NCBI GenBank assembly: GCA_964604195.1
Contig: CAZRXW010000003.1
Span: 1 to 57,254, forward strand
Direction: 5' to 3'
Source: SSEF01 sp964604195
GTDB lineage: Bacteria; Patescibacteriota; Minisyncoccia; Moranbacterales; UBA1568
Length of the DNA: 57,254 bases
Shown here: positions 8,187-17,074 of the stretch, one piece after another
Position numbering within the stretch: the first letter of the stretch is position 1
Layout: every line of letters begins with the position of its first letter
Notes under the pieces: model-generated
The model's input: the letters and a program-made list of their open reading frames with translations, nothing else
The model's database searches: none
What the model was told of the DNA's origin: nothing
Position numbers and translations under genes: made by a program

Positions 8187-8576
8187 CTAGAACGAGTTGC
8201 TTTCACCACCGAGCCAAGCCTGAACTGCCTGAACGATAACCCAACCCATCAGGGCGACGATCACACCAACGATTGAATACGTCATGGCACTCTTTGCTTT
8301 CTCAATTTGAGACTCATTGCCAGCAGCCGTCAAATAAAGAATGCCAGAGATGACAAAGCCAATAACAGCAATGAAACCCAAGATACCCAAAAGCCAGGCC
8401 AGTGTCTGGGAAATAATATTGTAGATACTTCCACCACCAAGACCCGTGTTGCTTGCATTCGTTGTACCACGTCCCCTCCAGGCGTCTTGACTAGGAGCAT
8501 TGGCAGAAACAACAGCTGGAGCGAGAAGCACGAGACCGTTCACTGCACCAAATGCAAGTTTGCGTAATTTTTGCAT
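8187..8576 (-). CDS. TrbC/VirB2-like mini-pilin membrane protein
   Basis: ATG 8576 is chosen because it is preceded by AAAGGAGGTGAGAGGT, the strongest ribosome site in the window; a longer frame to 8621 has none. The 129-residue product has a signal peptide (LAFGAVNGLVLLAPAVVSANA), a Gly/Ser/Asn-rich spacer, then two hydrophobic helices (LAWLLGILGFIAVIGFVISGILYLTAAG and IVGVIVALMGWVIVQAVQAW) separated by a short charged turn with NESQIEKAKSAM. This is the layout of TrbC/VirB2-type pilins, annotated as pilin in many CPR genomes. It probably forms a membrane complex or pilus subunit for secretion or DNA uptake, with the similar upstream gene. The assignment rests on topology, not on catalytic motifs. 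Confidence 0.75.
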   Translation of the reverse strand: MQKLRKLAFGAVNGLVLLAPAVVSANAPSQDAWRGRGTTNASNTGLGGGSIYNIISQTLAWLLGILGFIAVIGFVISGILYLTAAGNESQIEKAKSAMTYSIVGVIVALMGWVIVQAVQAWLGGESNSF

Positions 8577-8644
8577 ACCTCTCACCTCCTTTCGCTGCGT
8601 TCTGGATATCAGAAGACGCATTATGTTTTATATTTCTTTTTTTA

Positions 8645-8950
8645 TTATGACAAAAGCCGAGCAATTATCCAGACGAGCACCATACTTCCCAAAGCAATCA
8701 CTACTCCGAATACTCCTGATTGAAATGCTCGTTTGGCGAACATAATTTTTCTCTCATCACCCTGAGCAGTAAAGTAGAGCACACCAGCAATAATCGTCCC
8801 CAGTATAGCAATCAGGCCAAAAATGAGCAAGAGAAAATTAAGAATTTTTGTAAGACTTACCGAAAGAGGTTGGGCCTCACTAATAACACCCGCCAACACC
8901 CACTGGGGCACAAGCAAAACCAACCCCACGATACTCGCAAATAATTTCAT
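8645..8950 (-). CDS. Second TrbC/VirB2-like mini-pilin membrane protein
   Basis: The 101-residue protein starts at ATG 8950 (MKLFASIVGLVLL). A signal peptide or first helix ends near VLAGVISEA, followed by helices LTKILNFLLLIFGLIAILGTIIAGVLYFTAQG and FGVVIALGSMVLVWIIARLLS around a short charged loop (DERKIMFAKRAFQSG). The loop and second helix resemble the neighbouring downstream protein (AAGNESQIEKAKSAM versus AQGDERKIMFAKRAF), so the two are paralogues. A start two codons earlier would use TTG and fall where transcription is expected to begin. The pair is closed by one terminator, suggesting a two-gene operon with a leaderless first gene and a strongly SD-led second gene. Confidence 0.75.
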   Translation of the reverse strand: MKLFASIVGLVLLVPQWVLAGVISEAQPLSVSLTKILNFLLLIFGLIAILGTIIAGVLYFTAQGDERKIMFAKRAFQSGVFGVVIALGSMVLVWIIARLLS

Positions 8951-8956
8951 ACTCAA

Positions 8957-8965
8957 ATTATATCA
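8957..8965 (-). promoter_or_regulatory. Extended -10 promoter of the mini-pilin pair (leaderless)
   Basis: Minus-strand TGATATAAT ends 6 nt before ATG 8950, the same geometry as at the prepilin gene. Transcription would begin at or next to the start codon. Confidence 0.6.
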
Positions 8966-8997
8966 AATCTTTCGCAAATAACCTCTATTCTACGAAC

Positions 8998-9144
8998 TTA
9001 CACTTGGGGTTTCCTCTGATGAAACGCTCGAGTGCGAGACCGGCTTCGCTCATCAAAAATGAGCTTGTAATCGTTCCATTCATCCTTGCCCTTCAGTCGC
9101 CCTCTGTGATGAAATTCCTTACAAGTGGGGTTTCCTGGTAAGAA
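8998..9144 (-). other. Terminator-linked repeat with a short open frame (copies 2 and 3)
   Basis: After the rpoC terminator the minus strand holds a 49-codon frame containing LPGNPTCKEFHHRGRLKGKD and stopping at 8998, without a proper start codon. Within it a second copy of the core GAGGAAACCCCAAGTGTAAG (about 9003-9022) repeats GAAACCCCACTTGTAAG (about 9116-9133) in another frame. It is either a decayed small gene or a repeat element attached to terminators; no function is assigned. Confidence 0.35.
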
Positions 9145-9145
9145 C

Positions 9146-9171
9146 AAAACACCCCAAAATTGGGGTGTTTT
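9146..9171 (-). terminator. rpoBC operon terminator
   Basis: AAAACACCCCAA (9146-9157), two bases, and TTGGGGTGTTTT (9160-9171) form a perfect 12-bp hairpin, starting 21 nt after the rpoC stop codon, with a T-rich 3' side on the minus strand. Confidence 0.9.
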
Positions 9172-9192
9172 GAAGAGAGAGAAGGGAAACGA

Positions 9193-12100
9193 TTAGGCCT
9201 CCTCTTCTCCGACACGATATCCAGTACCGGCAGGGATAAGACGGCCAATAATAACGTTTTCCTTAAGACCACGCAGGCGGTCCTCTTTGCCCTGGACAGC
9301 AGCGTTAATGAGCACACGAGCAGTTTCCATAAAGGAAGCAGCTGAGAGGAAGGACTCTGTCGAAAGCGCTACCTTGGTGATACCCAGCACCATTGGCTCA
9401 CCCGTGGCAGGACTCCCTTTATCAGCCATCGCTTCTTCATTGGCTTCGAGGAATTGATCCTTCTCTACGATATCTCCAGGGAGAAGTATAGTATCTCCTG
9501 GATCGGCCACTCGAATACGCGAGAACATCTGACGAATAATCACTTCGATGTGCTTGTCATTGATACCCTCACCCTGGCTGGCATAAATCTCTTGGATCTC
9601 CCGAATAATGTATCGATGTACTGCCTCAAGACCCATTACTTCGTGGAGCTTCTTGAGATCAACGTGTCCCTCAGAAAGCACTGATCCCTTACCAATGAGG
9701 TCACCCACCTTTACTTTCACCGCAGCATTGGCTGGTGCCGAATACTCGTATTCTTTCTTGTCATTCCCCAAAACAGTCACTTTCACCACTTTGGTTTCTT
9801 TGACGATTGACTTCACCTGACCTTCCAATTCAGAAAGGATGGCTTCCGTCTTGGGAGTACGAGCTTCAAATATTTCTTCGACACGAGGGAGACCCTGGGT
9901 AATGTCAGAACCAGCGACACCACCAATATGGAAAGTACGCATGGTAAGCTGAGTACCTGGTTCACCGATGGCCTGAGCAGCCACCACACCCACCGAAGCG
10001 CCCAGTTCTACCAAGGCATTGCGACCAAGATCAAGACCATAGCACTTGCGGCATACTCCACGGCGTGATCGACAAGTAACGAGGGTGCGAATCTTGATCT
10101 GAGGAATACCCAGCGTTTCGATCTCTTTTGCCTGAGCTCTTGAGATCAGCTCACCTTTTTTGGTGATAACCTCCTTGGTCTCTGGGTGCTTGATTGCCTC
10201 GACGGTTACACGGCCCTCGACACGTGAAGCAAAGGAAACACCTACCTTATCAGAATCTTCACGATAGAGATAAGCTCCCTCAACATCACCACAATCCTCA
10301 TCACGAACAATAATATCCTGTGATACATCAACCAAACGACGAGTCAGATATCCAGCAGTAGCTGTACGGAGAGCGGTATCAGCCATACCCTTACGAGCAC
10401 CGTGAGTCGAGATGAAATATTCCAGCACGTTGAACCCCTCTTTGAAACAGCTTTTGACAGGAAGTTCGATGGTTTCACCGGTTGGTCCAGCCATGAGCCC
10501 CTTCATACCAGTCATCTGCACTACTACTGATTCGCTACCACGGGCCTTGGAGTACACCATTGAATACACCGGGCCTTCTTTATCGAGAGAATCACGGACT
10601 GCATCAGTAATCTTATTCTTGGCATCATTCCAGATCTCGATGATTCGATCCTTACGCTCATCGTTGGTCAAAAGCCCCATATTGTACTGGTCCTTCACGA
10701 GAGTCACTTTCTCTTCAGCAGCAGCCATAATTTCTGACTTCACTGCTGGTACCTTGAGGTCATCAATACCCCAGCTAATTCCTGATTTGGAAACAGCCTT
10801 GAACGAAAGATCTTTGAGACGATCAGCAAAGAGAGCCGCCTCATCTTGACCCATCTTCTCCAGAATGTGTGCCATAAGAGCCTTGAGGTTCTTCTTTACC
10901 ATTTCCTCGTTCACAAAGCGGAGTTCTGTCGGGAGAATGTCGTTGAGCATGATTCTTCCTACCGACGTTTCAATAAGCTTTCCTTCGAACAAGAGTTTCA
11001 CGGCTACGTTCACATCTACCAAGTTGTTTTGATGAGCCAGGATAGCCTCGTCCATAGTTCCAAACACTTTCCCCTGTCCCTTACCTGCTGGCTTAATATG
11101 AGTGAGGTAGTAAGCACCCAGCACCATATCAAGACGAGCTGACACAATTGGTTCTCCTGAAGCAGGCTTGAGGAGGTTCTTGGAAGACAGCATGATGTTG
11201 GCAGATTCTTCACGGGCCTCTACTGTGAGCGGCACATGGACAGCCATCTGGTCTCCATCGAAGTCGGCATTGAAGGCTTCACAAACCATTGGGTGAAGGC
11301 GGATAGCCTTACCCTCGATGAGTACCGGCTGAAATGCCTGGATAGAGAGACGATGCAGTGTCGGGGCGCGATTGAGAAGAACGTAGTGATTTGGAATGAT
11401 CTCATCAAGAATCTCGTAAGCTTCTTCTGTCTCAGAATCTACCATCCGACCAGCGGTGCGCACATTGTGAGCCAACTCCTTCTCGATGAGCTTGTTGATG
11501 ATGAACGGCTTGAAGAGCTCCAAAGCCATTTTCTTAGGCAGTCCACACTGATAGAGTTTGAGTTTGGGACCCACAACAATTACCGAGCGACCAGAATAAT
11601 CAACACGCTTACCCAAGAGGTTTTGACGGAAACGTCCTTGCTTTCCTTTGAGAGCATCAGCCAGTGAGCGAAGAGCCCGACGCTGACCAGTAGCTGCTGC
11701 TGTCGAGGCCTGGCCACGGCGAGCAGAGTTATCAAACAGAGCGTCGACCGCTTCCTGGAGCATGCGCTTCTCATTACGAGTGATCACTTCTGGAGCGCCA
11801 ATAGCGAGGAGTTTCTTGAGACGATTATTACGGTTGATGATACGTCGATAAAGATCATTGAGATCTGAGGTAGCAAACCGACCACCATCAAGAGCCACCA
11901 TTGGACGAAGATCTGGTGGAATAACCGGAATAACAGTTGGGAGCATCCATTCAAGCTTGAGGTCAGCCTTTTCAAATCCCTGGTAGACCTTGAGGCGCTG
12001 GAGCAGTTTCTTTTGGTCGAGTGAGTCATCCTGTCCAACCTCTCCCTTGAGCTCTTCTACCATGGCAGAGGCATCCATCTTCTCAAGAATCTTTCGGACA

Positions 12101-12789
12101 GCTTCAGCTCCAATCCCAGCAGTAAATACCTGACCAAATCGGCTTGAGAGATTGAAGTACTCCACCTCCGAGAGAATCTGGAATGGACGAAGATTCTTGA
12201 TATCTTCCTTAGTTGAGCGATACTGATCTTTGAGATCCTCAAGGATTTTTTCGAGTTTTTTCTCATCCTTCTCCTCAGCACGCAATTCTTTCTGCTTGGC
12301 CTTATATTCTTTCTCCAGAGCTTCCAGTGATTGCTCTTTGAGAGCTTCCTTCACTTCGGTAATGATATAGGCTGAGAAATAGATAACTCGTTCCAAATCC
12401 TGAGGACCAATACCAAGAGCAAGGCCGATCTTGGATGGCACACCACGGAGGAACCAGATATGTGACACTGGGGTAGCCAATTTGATATGGCCCATCCGTT
12501 CACGACGAACAATAGCCCTCGTCACCTCAACACCACACTTGTCACAAACGATACCCTGGTATCGAATCCGTTTGTACTTTCCACAGTAACACTCCCAGTC
12601 CTTCGAAGGACCAAAAATGCGCTCACAAAAGAGACCATCTGGTTCATACCGCTGGGTACGATAGTTGATTGTTTCTGGCTTAGTGATCTCGCCCTTGGAC
12701 CAGAGGAGAATGTCATCTGGTGAGGCGAGAGTGAGTTTGACTGAATCAAAGTCGCTCACCTTAGTAATGTTTTCAATTGGTTGAGTCAT
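9193..12789 (-). CDS. rpoC: DNA-directed RNA polymerase subunit beta'
   Basis: This is the largest catalytic subunit of RNA polymerase, 1198 residues. Visible family landmarks are the N-terminal zinc site CYCGKYKRIRYQGIVCDKCG, the lid/zipper region, the universal metal-binding NADFDGDQMAVH loop at about residues 505-515 (three catalytic Asp), trigger-loop/bridge-helix sequence MTGMKGLMAGPTGE and GARKGMADTALRTA, and the second zinc cluster CRSRRGVCRKCYG followed by GEPGTQLTMRTFH. The C-terminal end (GYRVGEEEA) is compact. It starts 21 nt downstream of the rpoB stop, so both are read from the promoter before rpoB, and a strong terminator follows. Confidence 0.98.
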   Translation of the reverse strand: MTQPIENITKVSDFDSVKLTLASPDDILLWSKGEITKPETINYRTQRYEPDGLFCERIFGPSKDWECYCGKYKRIRYQGIVCDKCGVEVTRAIVRRERMGHIKLATPVSHIWFLRGVPSKIGLALGIGPQDLERVIYFSAYIITEVKEALKEQSLEALEKEYKAKQKELRAEEKDEKKLEKILEDLKDQYRSTKEDIKNLRPFQILSEVEYFNLSSRFGQVFTAGIGAEAVRKILEKMDASAMVEELKGEVGQDDSLDQKKLLQRLKVYQGFEKADLKLEWMLPTVIPVIPPDLRPMVALDGGRFATSDLNDLYRRIINRNNRLKKLLAIGAPEVITRNEKRMLQEAVDALFDNSARRGQASTAAATGQRRALRSLADALKGKQGRFRQNLLGKRVDYSGRSVIVVGPKLKLYQCGLPKKMALELFKPFIINKLIEKELAHNVRTAGRMVDSETEEAYEILDEIIPNHYVLLNRAPTLHRLSIQAFQPVLIEGKAIRLHPMVCEAFNADFDGDQMAVHVPLTVEAREESANIMLSSKNLLKPASGEPIVSARLDMVLGAYYLTHIKPAGKGQGKVFGTMDEAILAHQNNLVDVNVAVKLLFEGKLIETSVGRIMLNDILPTELRFVNEEMVKKNLKALMAHILEKMGQDEAALFADRLKDLSFKAVSKSGISWGIDDLKVPAVKSEIMAAAEEKVTLVKDQYNMGLLTNDERKDRIIEIWNDAKNKITDAVRDSLDKEGPVYSMVYSKARGSESVVVQMTGMKGLMAGPTGETIELPVKSCFKEGFNVLEYFISTHGARKGMADTALRTATAGYLTRRLVDVSQDIIVRDEDCGDVEGAYLYREDSDKVGVSFASRVEGRVTVEAIKHPETKEVITKKGELISRAQAKEIETLGIPQIKIRTLVTCRSRRGVCRKCYGLDLGRNALVELGASVGVVAAQAIGEPGTQLTMRTFHIGGVAGSDITQGLPRVEEIFEARTPKTEAILSELEGQVKSIVKETKVVKVTVLGNDKKEYEYSAPANAAVKVKVGDLIGKGSVLSEGHVDLKKLHEVMGLEAVHRYIIREIQEIYASQGEGINDKHIEVIIRQMFSRIRVADPGDTILLPGDIVEKDQFLEANEEAMADKGSPATGEPMVLGITKVALSTESFLSAASFMETARVLINAAVQGKEDRLRGLKENVIIGRLIPAGTGYRVGEEEA

Positions 12790-12810
12790 AAGAGTAGGTG
12801 TTATGGCGAC

Positions 12811-15800
12811 TTAGACAGTTTCCACATCATCATTTTCTTCGTCCTCAGACGAAACGGTCTTGGCCCCCTTGAGTTCGACATTGAGACAGAGACCCTTGAG
12901 CTCATTGACGAGCACGTGGAACGAAGCTGGGATGTTTGGACTCTTGATCGGTTCACCCTTGATGATAGATTCGTATGCCTTCGATCGACCTAAGACATCA
13001 TCAGACTTGATCGTCAGCATTTCCTGAAGCGTATGAGCAGCACCATATCCTTCGAGCGCCCACACTTCCATTTCACCAAAACGCTGTCCACCAAACTGAG
13101 CTTTACCACCAAGTGGCTGCTGAGTAATAAGTGAGTATGGCCCAATAGAGCGCATGTGGATCTTGTCATCAACGAGGTGATTGAGCTTCATGATGTACAT
13201 CACTCCAACCGTTGACTCATTGTCATAGGCTTCACCCGTCTTACCATTGATCAGTCTTACTTTTCCGTGTTCGGGAAGACCAGCCTCCGTAAGCTGAACC
13301 TTGATATCTTGTTCCGATACACCATCGAGGGCCGAGCTTGCCACCTTGTACCCTAATCTCATTGCTGCCCAACCAAGATGAGTCTCGAGAATCTGACCAA
13401 TGTTCATACGAGAAGCTACACCAAGTGGATTGAGGATCACATCAATCGGGGTTCCATCTGGGAGATACGGCATATCCTCAACCGGAGCGACGTGAGAAAT
13501 AACACCTTTATTTCCGTGGCGACCGGCGAGCTTGTCACCTACTTGAATCTTACGGAGCTGAGCTACCGATACTTGGATCTGCTCAAAAACACCCATCGGG
13601 AGTTTGTCACCCTTCTCACGAGAGAAGATTTTCACATCAACTACTTTTCCGTGCTCACCATGAGGGAGGTAGAGAGAAGAATCTTTCACGTCACGAGATT
13701 TCTCACCAAAGATAACTCGAAGCAGTCTCTCTTCAGCAGTAAGATCCCCTTCACCTTTAGGAGTAATTTTTCCTACCAAGATATCTCCTGAAGAGACCTC
13801 GGCACCAATTCGAATAATACCGTTTTCATCAAGGTGCTTGAGGCGATCTTCACCGATATTAGGAATATCACGAGTCACTACCTCTGGCCCAAGCTTGGTA
13901 TCACGCACATCAATAGAGAAATCCTCAATATGGATAGAACTCCAACGATCCTTCTGTACCACGCGCTCAGAAAGAATAATGGCATCTTCATAGTTGTACC
14001 CTTCCCATGGGACAAAGGCAACCAACATGTTCTGTCCGAGAGCCAGTTCACCATTTTCGGTTGAAGCTCCGTCAGCCAAGAGGTCTCCTTTTTCCACTTT
14101 CTCACCTTTCTTGACACGAGGCACCTGGTTCATGGAAGTAAAGGCATTGGACTTTTCAAAGCTCTGCAGGAGATATTCGTGGTCAGTATATTCTTTCTTG
14201 GCACCAGCTGGTGACTTGGCACGGACAACGATATGGTTAGCATCCGCTTCAACAATTTCACCAGTTTCGAGAGCCAAAACTACCTGCCCAGAATCACGGG
14301 CAGCCTTATCTTCGATACCAGTACCAATAATAGGCGACTCCGGAACAATACATGACACTGCTTGACGTTGCATGTTCGAACCCATGAGAGCACGGTTGGC
14401 GTCATCATGCTCAAGGAATGGAATAAGGGCCGTTGCAATCGAAATACACTGTTTGACCGAGACATCAACATAATCAATGGTTTCTGCTTCAATCGTTTCT
14501 GGATGACCCTTTACGCGAGCTTCCACCATCGCCTCATTAATATTGCGATGATCATCGAGCACAATCCCTGCGTGAGCAATAATTTTTCGGTCCTCAACTA
14601 TAGCATTAAGGTATTCAATTTCGAGAGTCACAAATGGCTTCACAGCTACCATTTTCCCCTTCATTTCCTTGGCTACCTTGGCAGCAGTTTCAGCATTCAG
14701 TTGGGTGCCAGCCTTAAAGCCAGCCACCGCTTCCGCCAAAATACGATGTTCGAGTGCTTCGACAGTTGCCTCCACCTCTTTCTTCACCAAGAGATACGGG
14801 GTTTCGAGAAAACCATACTCATTGACCCTGGCGTAACTCGCCAAGTGTCCAACGAGACCAATGTTTGGACCTTCAGGAGTCTCAATCGGGCAGATGCGTC
14901 CATAGTGAGAATGGTGTACATCACGCACTTCAAACCCAGCTCGCTCACGAGTAAGTCCACCAGGACCCATAGCTGAGAGACGACGCTTGTGCTCGAGCTC
15001 AGCAAGGGGGTTTACCTGATCCATGAACTGCGACAATTGAGAACTGGAGAAAAACTCCTTGATAGAAGCAGCTACCGGCCGTGGATTGATGAGCTGCCCA
15101 GGAACGACCGTATTGACGTCACAAGTACTCATGCGGTCCTTAATATTTCTCACCATGCGGTAGAGTCCGACACGGAGCTTGTTTTGAATAAGCTCACCCA
15201 CTGCACGAACACGACGATTGCCCAAATGGTCGATATCGTCAGCCTTCCCTTCGGGATCATTATTGAGACGAATCACTTCGCGGATAATCAAATTGAGATC
15301 TTCTACATTGAGCACACGATTTTCTTCCGAGTCCTTGCGATCTACCTCAAGACGCTGATTGAGACGATATCGTCCCACCGCTCCAAAGTCATACCGTTCA
15401 AAGTTGAAGAACATCGCATCAATCATCTGCTTGGCATTCTCTTCGGTAGCAAGATCACCCGGCCGAAGACGCTTGTAGACTTCACGATAAGCATCACCAC
15501 GATCGCTCGTCCCATCCTTCATGAGCGTTGTCTCAATGTACCTCACTTCGCCAGTATCGATATCAGCAAAAATCTTACGGATATCCTTGTCATTCTGTCC
15601 AAAAGCCTTAAGTAAGGTCGTGATTGGGAGTTTGCGCTTACGATCAATCTTTACTGAAATAACACCATCGAGATCAGTTTCAATTTCGAGCCAAGCACCA
15701 CGATTTGGGATAATCTTGGCACCAAAGAGTTTCTTCCCCTTCTGGTATTCCATGGTAAAGAAAACACCAGGGGAACGGATAAGTTGTGATACAACAACAC

Positions 15801-16236
15801 GTTCAACGCCATTGATAATAAAGGTACCGCGATCAGTCATGAGCGGCACTTCACCCAAATAGATTTCTTGCTCTTTTACTTCACCCGTTTTCTTCATAAC
15901 CAATGTCGCCTTGGCTCGAAGGGGTGCCTCGTAAGAGATGTTTTTAGCCTTAGCAACGCTCGTCGAATATTTTGGTTCGTCGAGATAGTACTGATCGAGA
16001 GTAAGCTCGAGCTCTTTGCTGGCAAAATCCCCGATAGGGTTAATTTCATCCAGAAGTTCTTGAAGCCCCTTGTCCCAGAACCATTTATAAGAAGCCGTCT
16101 GTACCTCAATCAAATCCGGGAGTGACACCGTGATTCGATTATTGAAAAACTTGCGTTTGGAGAGCGATGAACTCGTCCCGATGGTATCCTTCACCCGAAG
16201 CCCTTTGCTACCTTTCGTCATAGAAAAAACGCCCAC
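12811..16236 (-). CDS. rpoB: DNA-directed RNA polymerase subunit beta
   Basis: The 1141-residue protein carries the beta-subunit landmarks: SQLIRSPGVFFTMEYQKGKK in the N-terminal lobe, the rifampicin-pocket region SSSQLSQFMDQVNPLAELEHKRRLSAMGPGG, GRICPIETPEGPNIGLV, and C-terminal GDKLAGRHGNKGVIS and GGKAQFGGQRFGEMEVWALE. The longest frame starts at GTG 16236; ATG 16221 (MTKGSKG) is five codons later and equally plausible, since neither has a clear ribosome site. The rifampicin-pocket stretch keeps Gln-Leu-Ser-Gln-Phe-Met-Asp and His-Lys-Arg-Arg-Leu, so the pocket looks standard. No ribosomal protein genes precede it, unlike the common rplL-rpoB order. Confidence 0.98.
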   Translation of the reverse strand: MGVFSMTKGSKGLRVKDTIGTSSSLSKRKFFNNRITVSLPDLIEVQTASYKWFWDKGLQELLDEINPIGDFASKELELTLDQYYLDEPKYSTSVAKAKNISYEAPLRAKATLVMKKTGEVKEQEIYLGEVPLMTDRGTFIINGVERVVVSQLIRSPGVFFTMEYQKGKKLFGAKIIPNRGAWLEIETDLDGVISVKIDRKRKLPITTLLKAFGQNDKDIRKIFADIDTGEVRYIETTLMKDGTSDRGDAYREVYKRLRPGDLATEENAKQMIDAMFFNFERYDFGAVGRYRLNQRLEVDRKDSEENRVLNVEDLNLIIREVIRLNNDPEGKADDIDHLGNRRVRAVGELIQNKLRVGLYRMVRNIKDRMSTCDVNTVVPGQLINPRPVAASIKEFFSSSQLSQFMDQVNPLAELEHKRRLSAMGPGGLTRERAGFEVRDVHHSHYGRICPIETPEGPNIGLVGHLASYARVNEYGFLETPYLLVKKEVEATVEALEHRILAEAVAGFKAGTQLNAETAAKVAKEMKGKMVAVKPFVTLEIEYLNAIVEDRKIIAHAGIVLDDHRNINEAMVEARVKGHPETIEAETIDYVDVSVKQCISIATALIPFLEHDDANRALMGSNMQRQAVSCIVPESPIIGTGIEDKAARDSGQVVLALETGEIVEADANHIVVRAKSPAGAKKEYTDHEYLLQSFEKSNAFTSMNQVPRVKKGEKVEKGDLLADGASTENGELALGQNMLVAFVPWEGYNYEDAIILSERVVQKDRWSSIHIEDFSIDVRDTKLGPEVVTRDIPNIGEDRLKHLDENGIIRIGAEVSSGDILVGKITPKGEGDLTAEERLLRVIFGEKSRDVKDSSLYLPHGEHGKVVDVKIFSREKGDKLPMGVFEQIQVSVAQLRKIQVGDKLAGRHGNKGVISHVAPVEDMPYLPDGTPIDVILNPLGVASRMNIGQILETHLGWAAMRLGYKVASSALDGVSEQDIKVQLTEAGLPEHGKVRLINGKTGEAYDNESTVGVMYIMKLNHLVDDKIHMRSIGPYSLITQQPLGGKAQFGGQRFGEMEVWALEGYGAAHTLQEMLTIKSDDVLGRSKAYESIIKGEPIKSPNIPASFHVLVNELKGLCLNVELKGAKTVSSEDEENDDVETV

Positions 16237-16242
16237 GGCCGT

Positions 16243-16269
16243 GACTTTCTTTGGCGATACAAGAAAGTC
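16243..16269 (-). promoter_or_regulatory. Hairpin just upstream of the rpoB start
   Basis: GACTTTCTT (16243-16251) and AAGAAAGTC (16261-16269) are perfect 9-bp inverted arms around a 9-nt loop, ending 6 nt before GTG 16236. On the mRNA the purine-rich arm nearest the start codon, the only Shine-Dalgarno-like stretch, would be locked in the stem. A translational control element is possible. Confidence 0.45.
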
Positions 16270-16492
16270 AGTCCAGTAGGAAAGCTAGTGAATTAGTTGT
16301 GTCCCGAAAAGCCCTCGATACATCACCCGTACTTTAAGCTTTTGAGTCAGTCGAAAAACGACTTTCGAGAAATTTTTCAAAATACCCATTCACAATTTTG
16401 AAAAACTCCCCACGATTTACCACCTTACTGAAAACAGTGTTTCGACGGACCTCGATCGTGAAATCGAAAACTTTCTCTCGAAGGTACTTGTC

Positions 16493-16521
16493 AATATAGC
16501 AAAAAGCCAAAAAACTGTCAA
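16493..16521 (-). promoter_or_regulatory. Sigma70-type promoter of rpoBC
   Basis: On the minus strand TTGACA (16521-16516), a 17-nt spacer, and TATATT (16498-16493) form a near-consensus promoter. The predicted start near 16486 leaves a leader of about 250 nt before rpoB, unusually long for this compact genome. Confidence 0.8.
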
Positions 16522-16565
16522 ACAAGACAGCTCACCACGGAGGGCGTCAACCCCCGGTGGAAAAA

Positions 16566-16862
16566 TTATACTTTTTTGAGTTTATCTTTAGCTTGCACAC
16601 TGACACCCCAATTGTACACCTGCGCTACTGTTTCAGCAATCTTCACACTCGTAAAATTGTCTGAAACCTCGGTTTCAAGCCAAAAATTCTCCACATCAGT
16701 TGGTCCCAAACTATTCTCCTGAAGCAGTACCTGAAGAGCTTCAAAAAGTTGTTTCCCCATATCCCGAGACTCGGCCCATGTTTTCGTGGCTACTCCCTCC
16801 CCATCTTTCTGGAGTATGAGCGCAGCATCAGTTTTGGTAAGTTTAAGAAGAAAAGAGTACAT
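16566..16862 (-). CDS. Small TsaB-like (ASKHA N-terminal) protein
   Basis: The 98-residue product begins MYSFLLKLTKTDAALILQKDGEGV, and later has LQVLLQENSLGPTDVENFWLET plus FTSVKIAETVAQVYNWG. This resembles the first half of TsaB: a beta-hairpin, then the helix and Asp-Leu-Asp region, then the GPGSFTGLRIGVA helix, here changed to SDNFTSVKIAETVA. TsaB partners TsaD in making N6-threonylcarbamoyladenosine on tRNAs. The protein is about half the usual TsaB length and lacks the glycine-rich loop, so it may be a reduced scaffold form seen in minimal genomes, or an unrelated small protein. It stands alone on the minus strand upstream of the rpoB promoter. Confidence 0.4.
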   Translation of the reverse strand: MYSFLLKLTKTDAALILQKDGEGVATKTWAESRDMGKQLFEALQVLLQENSLGPTDVENFWLETEVSDNFTSVKIAETVAQVYNWGVSVQAKDKLKKV

Positions 16863-17074
16863 AGCATTACAGTTTTCCTGATTATATCATCAGCATATTA
16901 TGATCTGAAACGATGCTTCTGAGAAATAGGTCAAGGACCACGAACAGGGACTGAAAGCAGGTTGGAACGCTACAGTAAGCATAAAGGTTACCTCTCCATT
17001 ATTTCATTCCCTCATCATAAACAATCCTCGCTTGGCGAAATAGCCTTTGGATGTTTAAATGCGGGGAAAATTGG

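Noticed and set aside
7892..8239. 115-codon plus-strand frame across the mini-pilin terminator
   Set aside because: It reads through the terminator hairpin (FLVYKKTTTQKKSG) and lacks a ribosome site. A different frame in the same region looks more protein-like.
16334..16525. 63-codon minus-strand frame in front of rpoB
   Set aside because: It would start at TTG inside the -35 box of the rpoB promoter and covers the leader; the composition is not protein-like.
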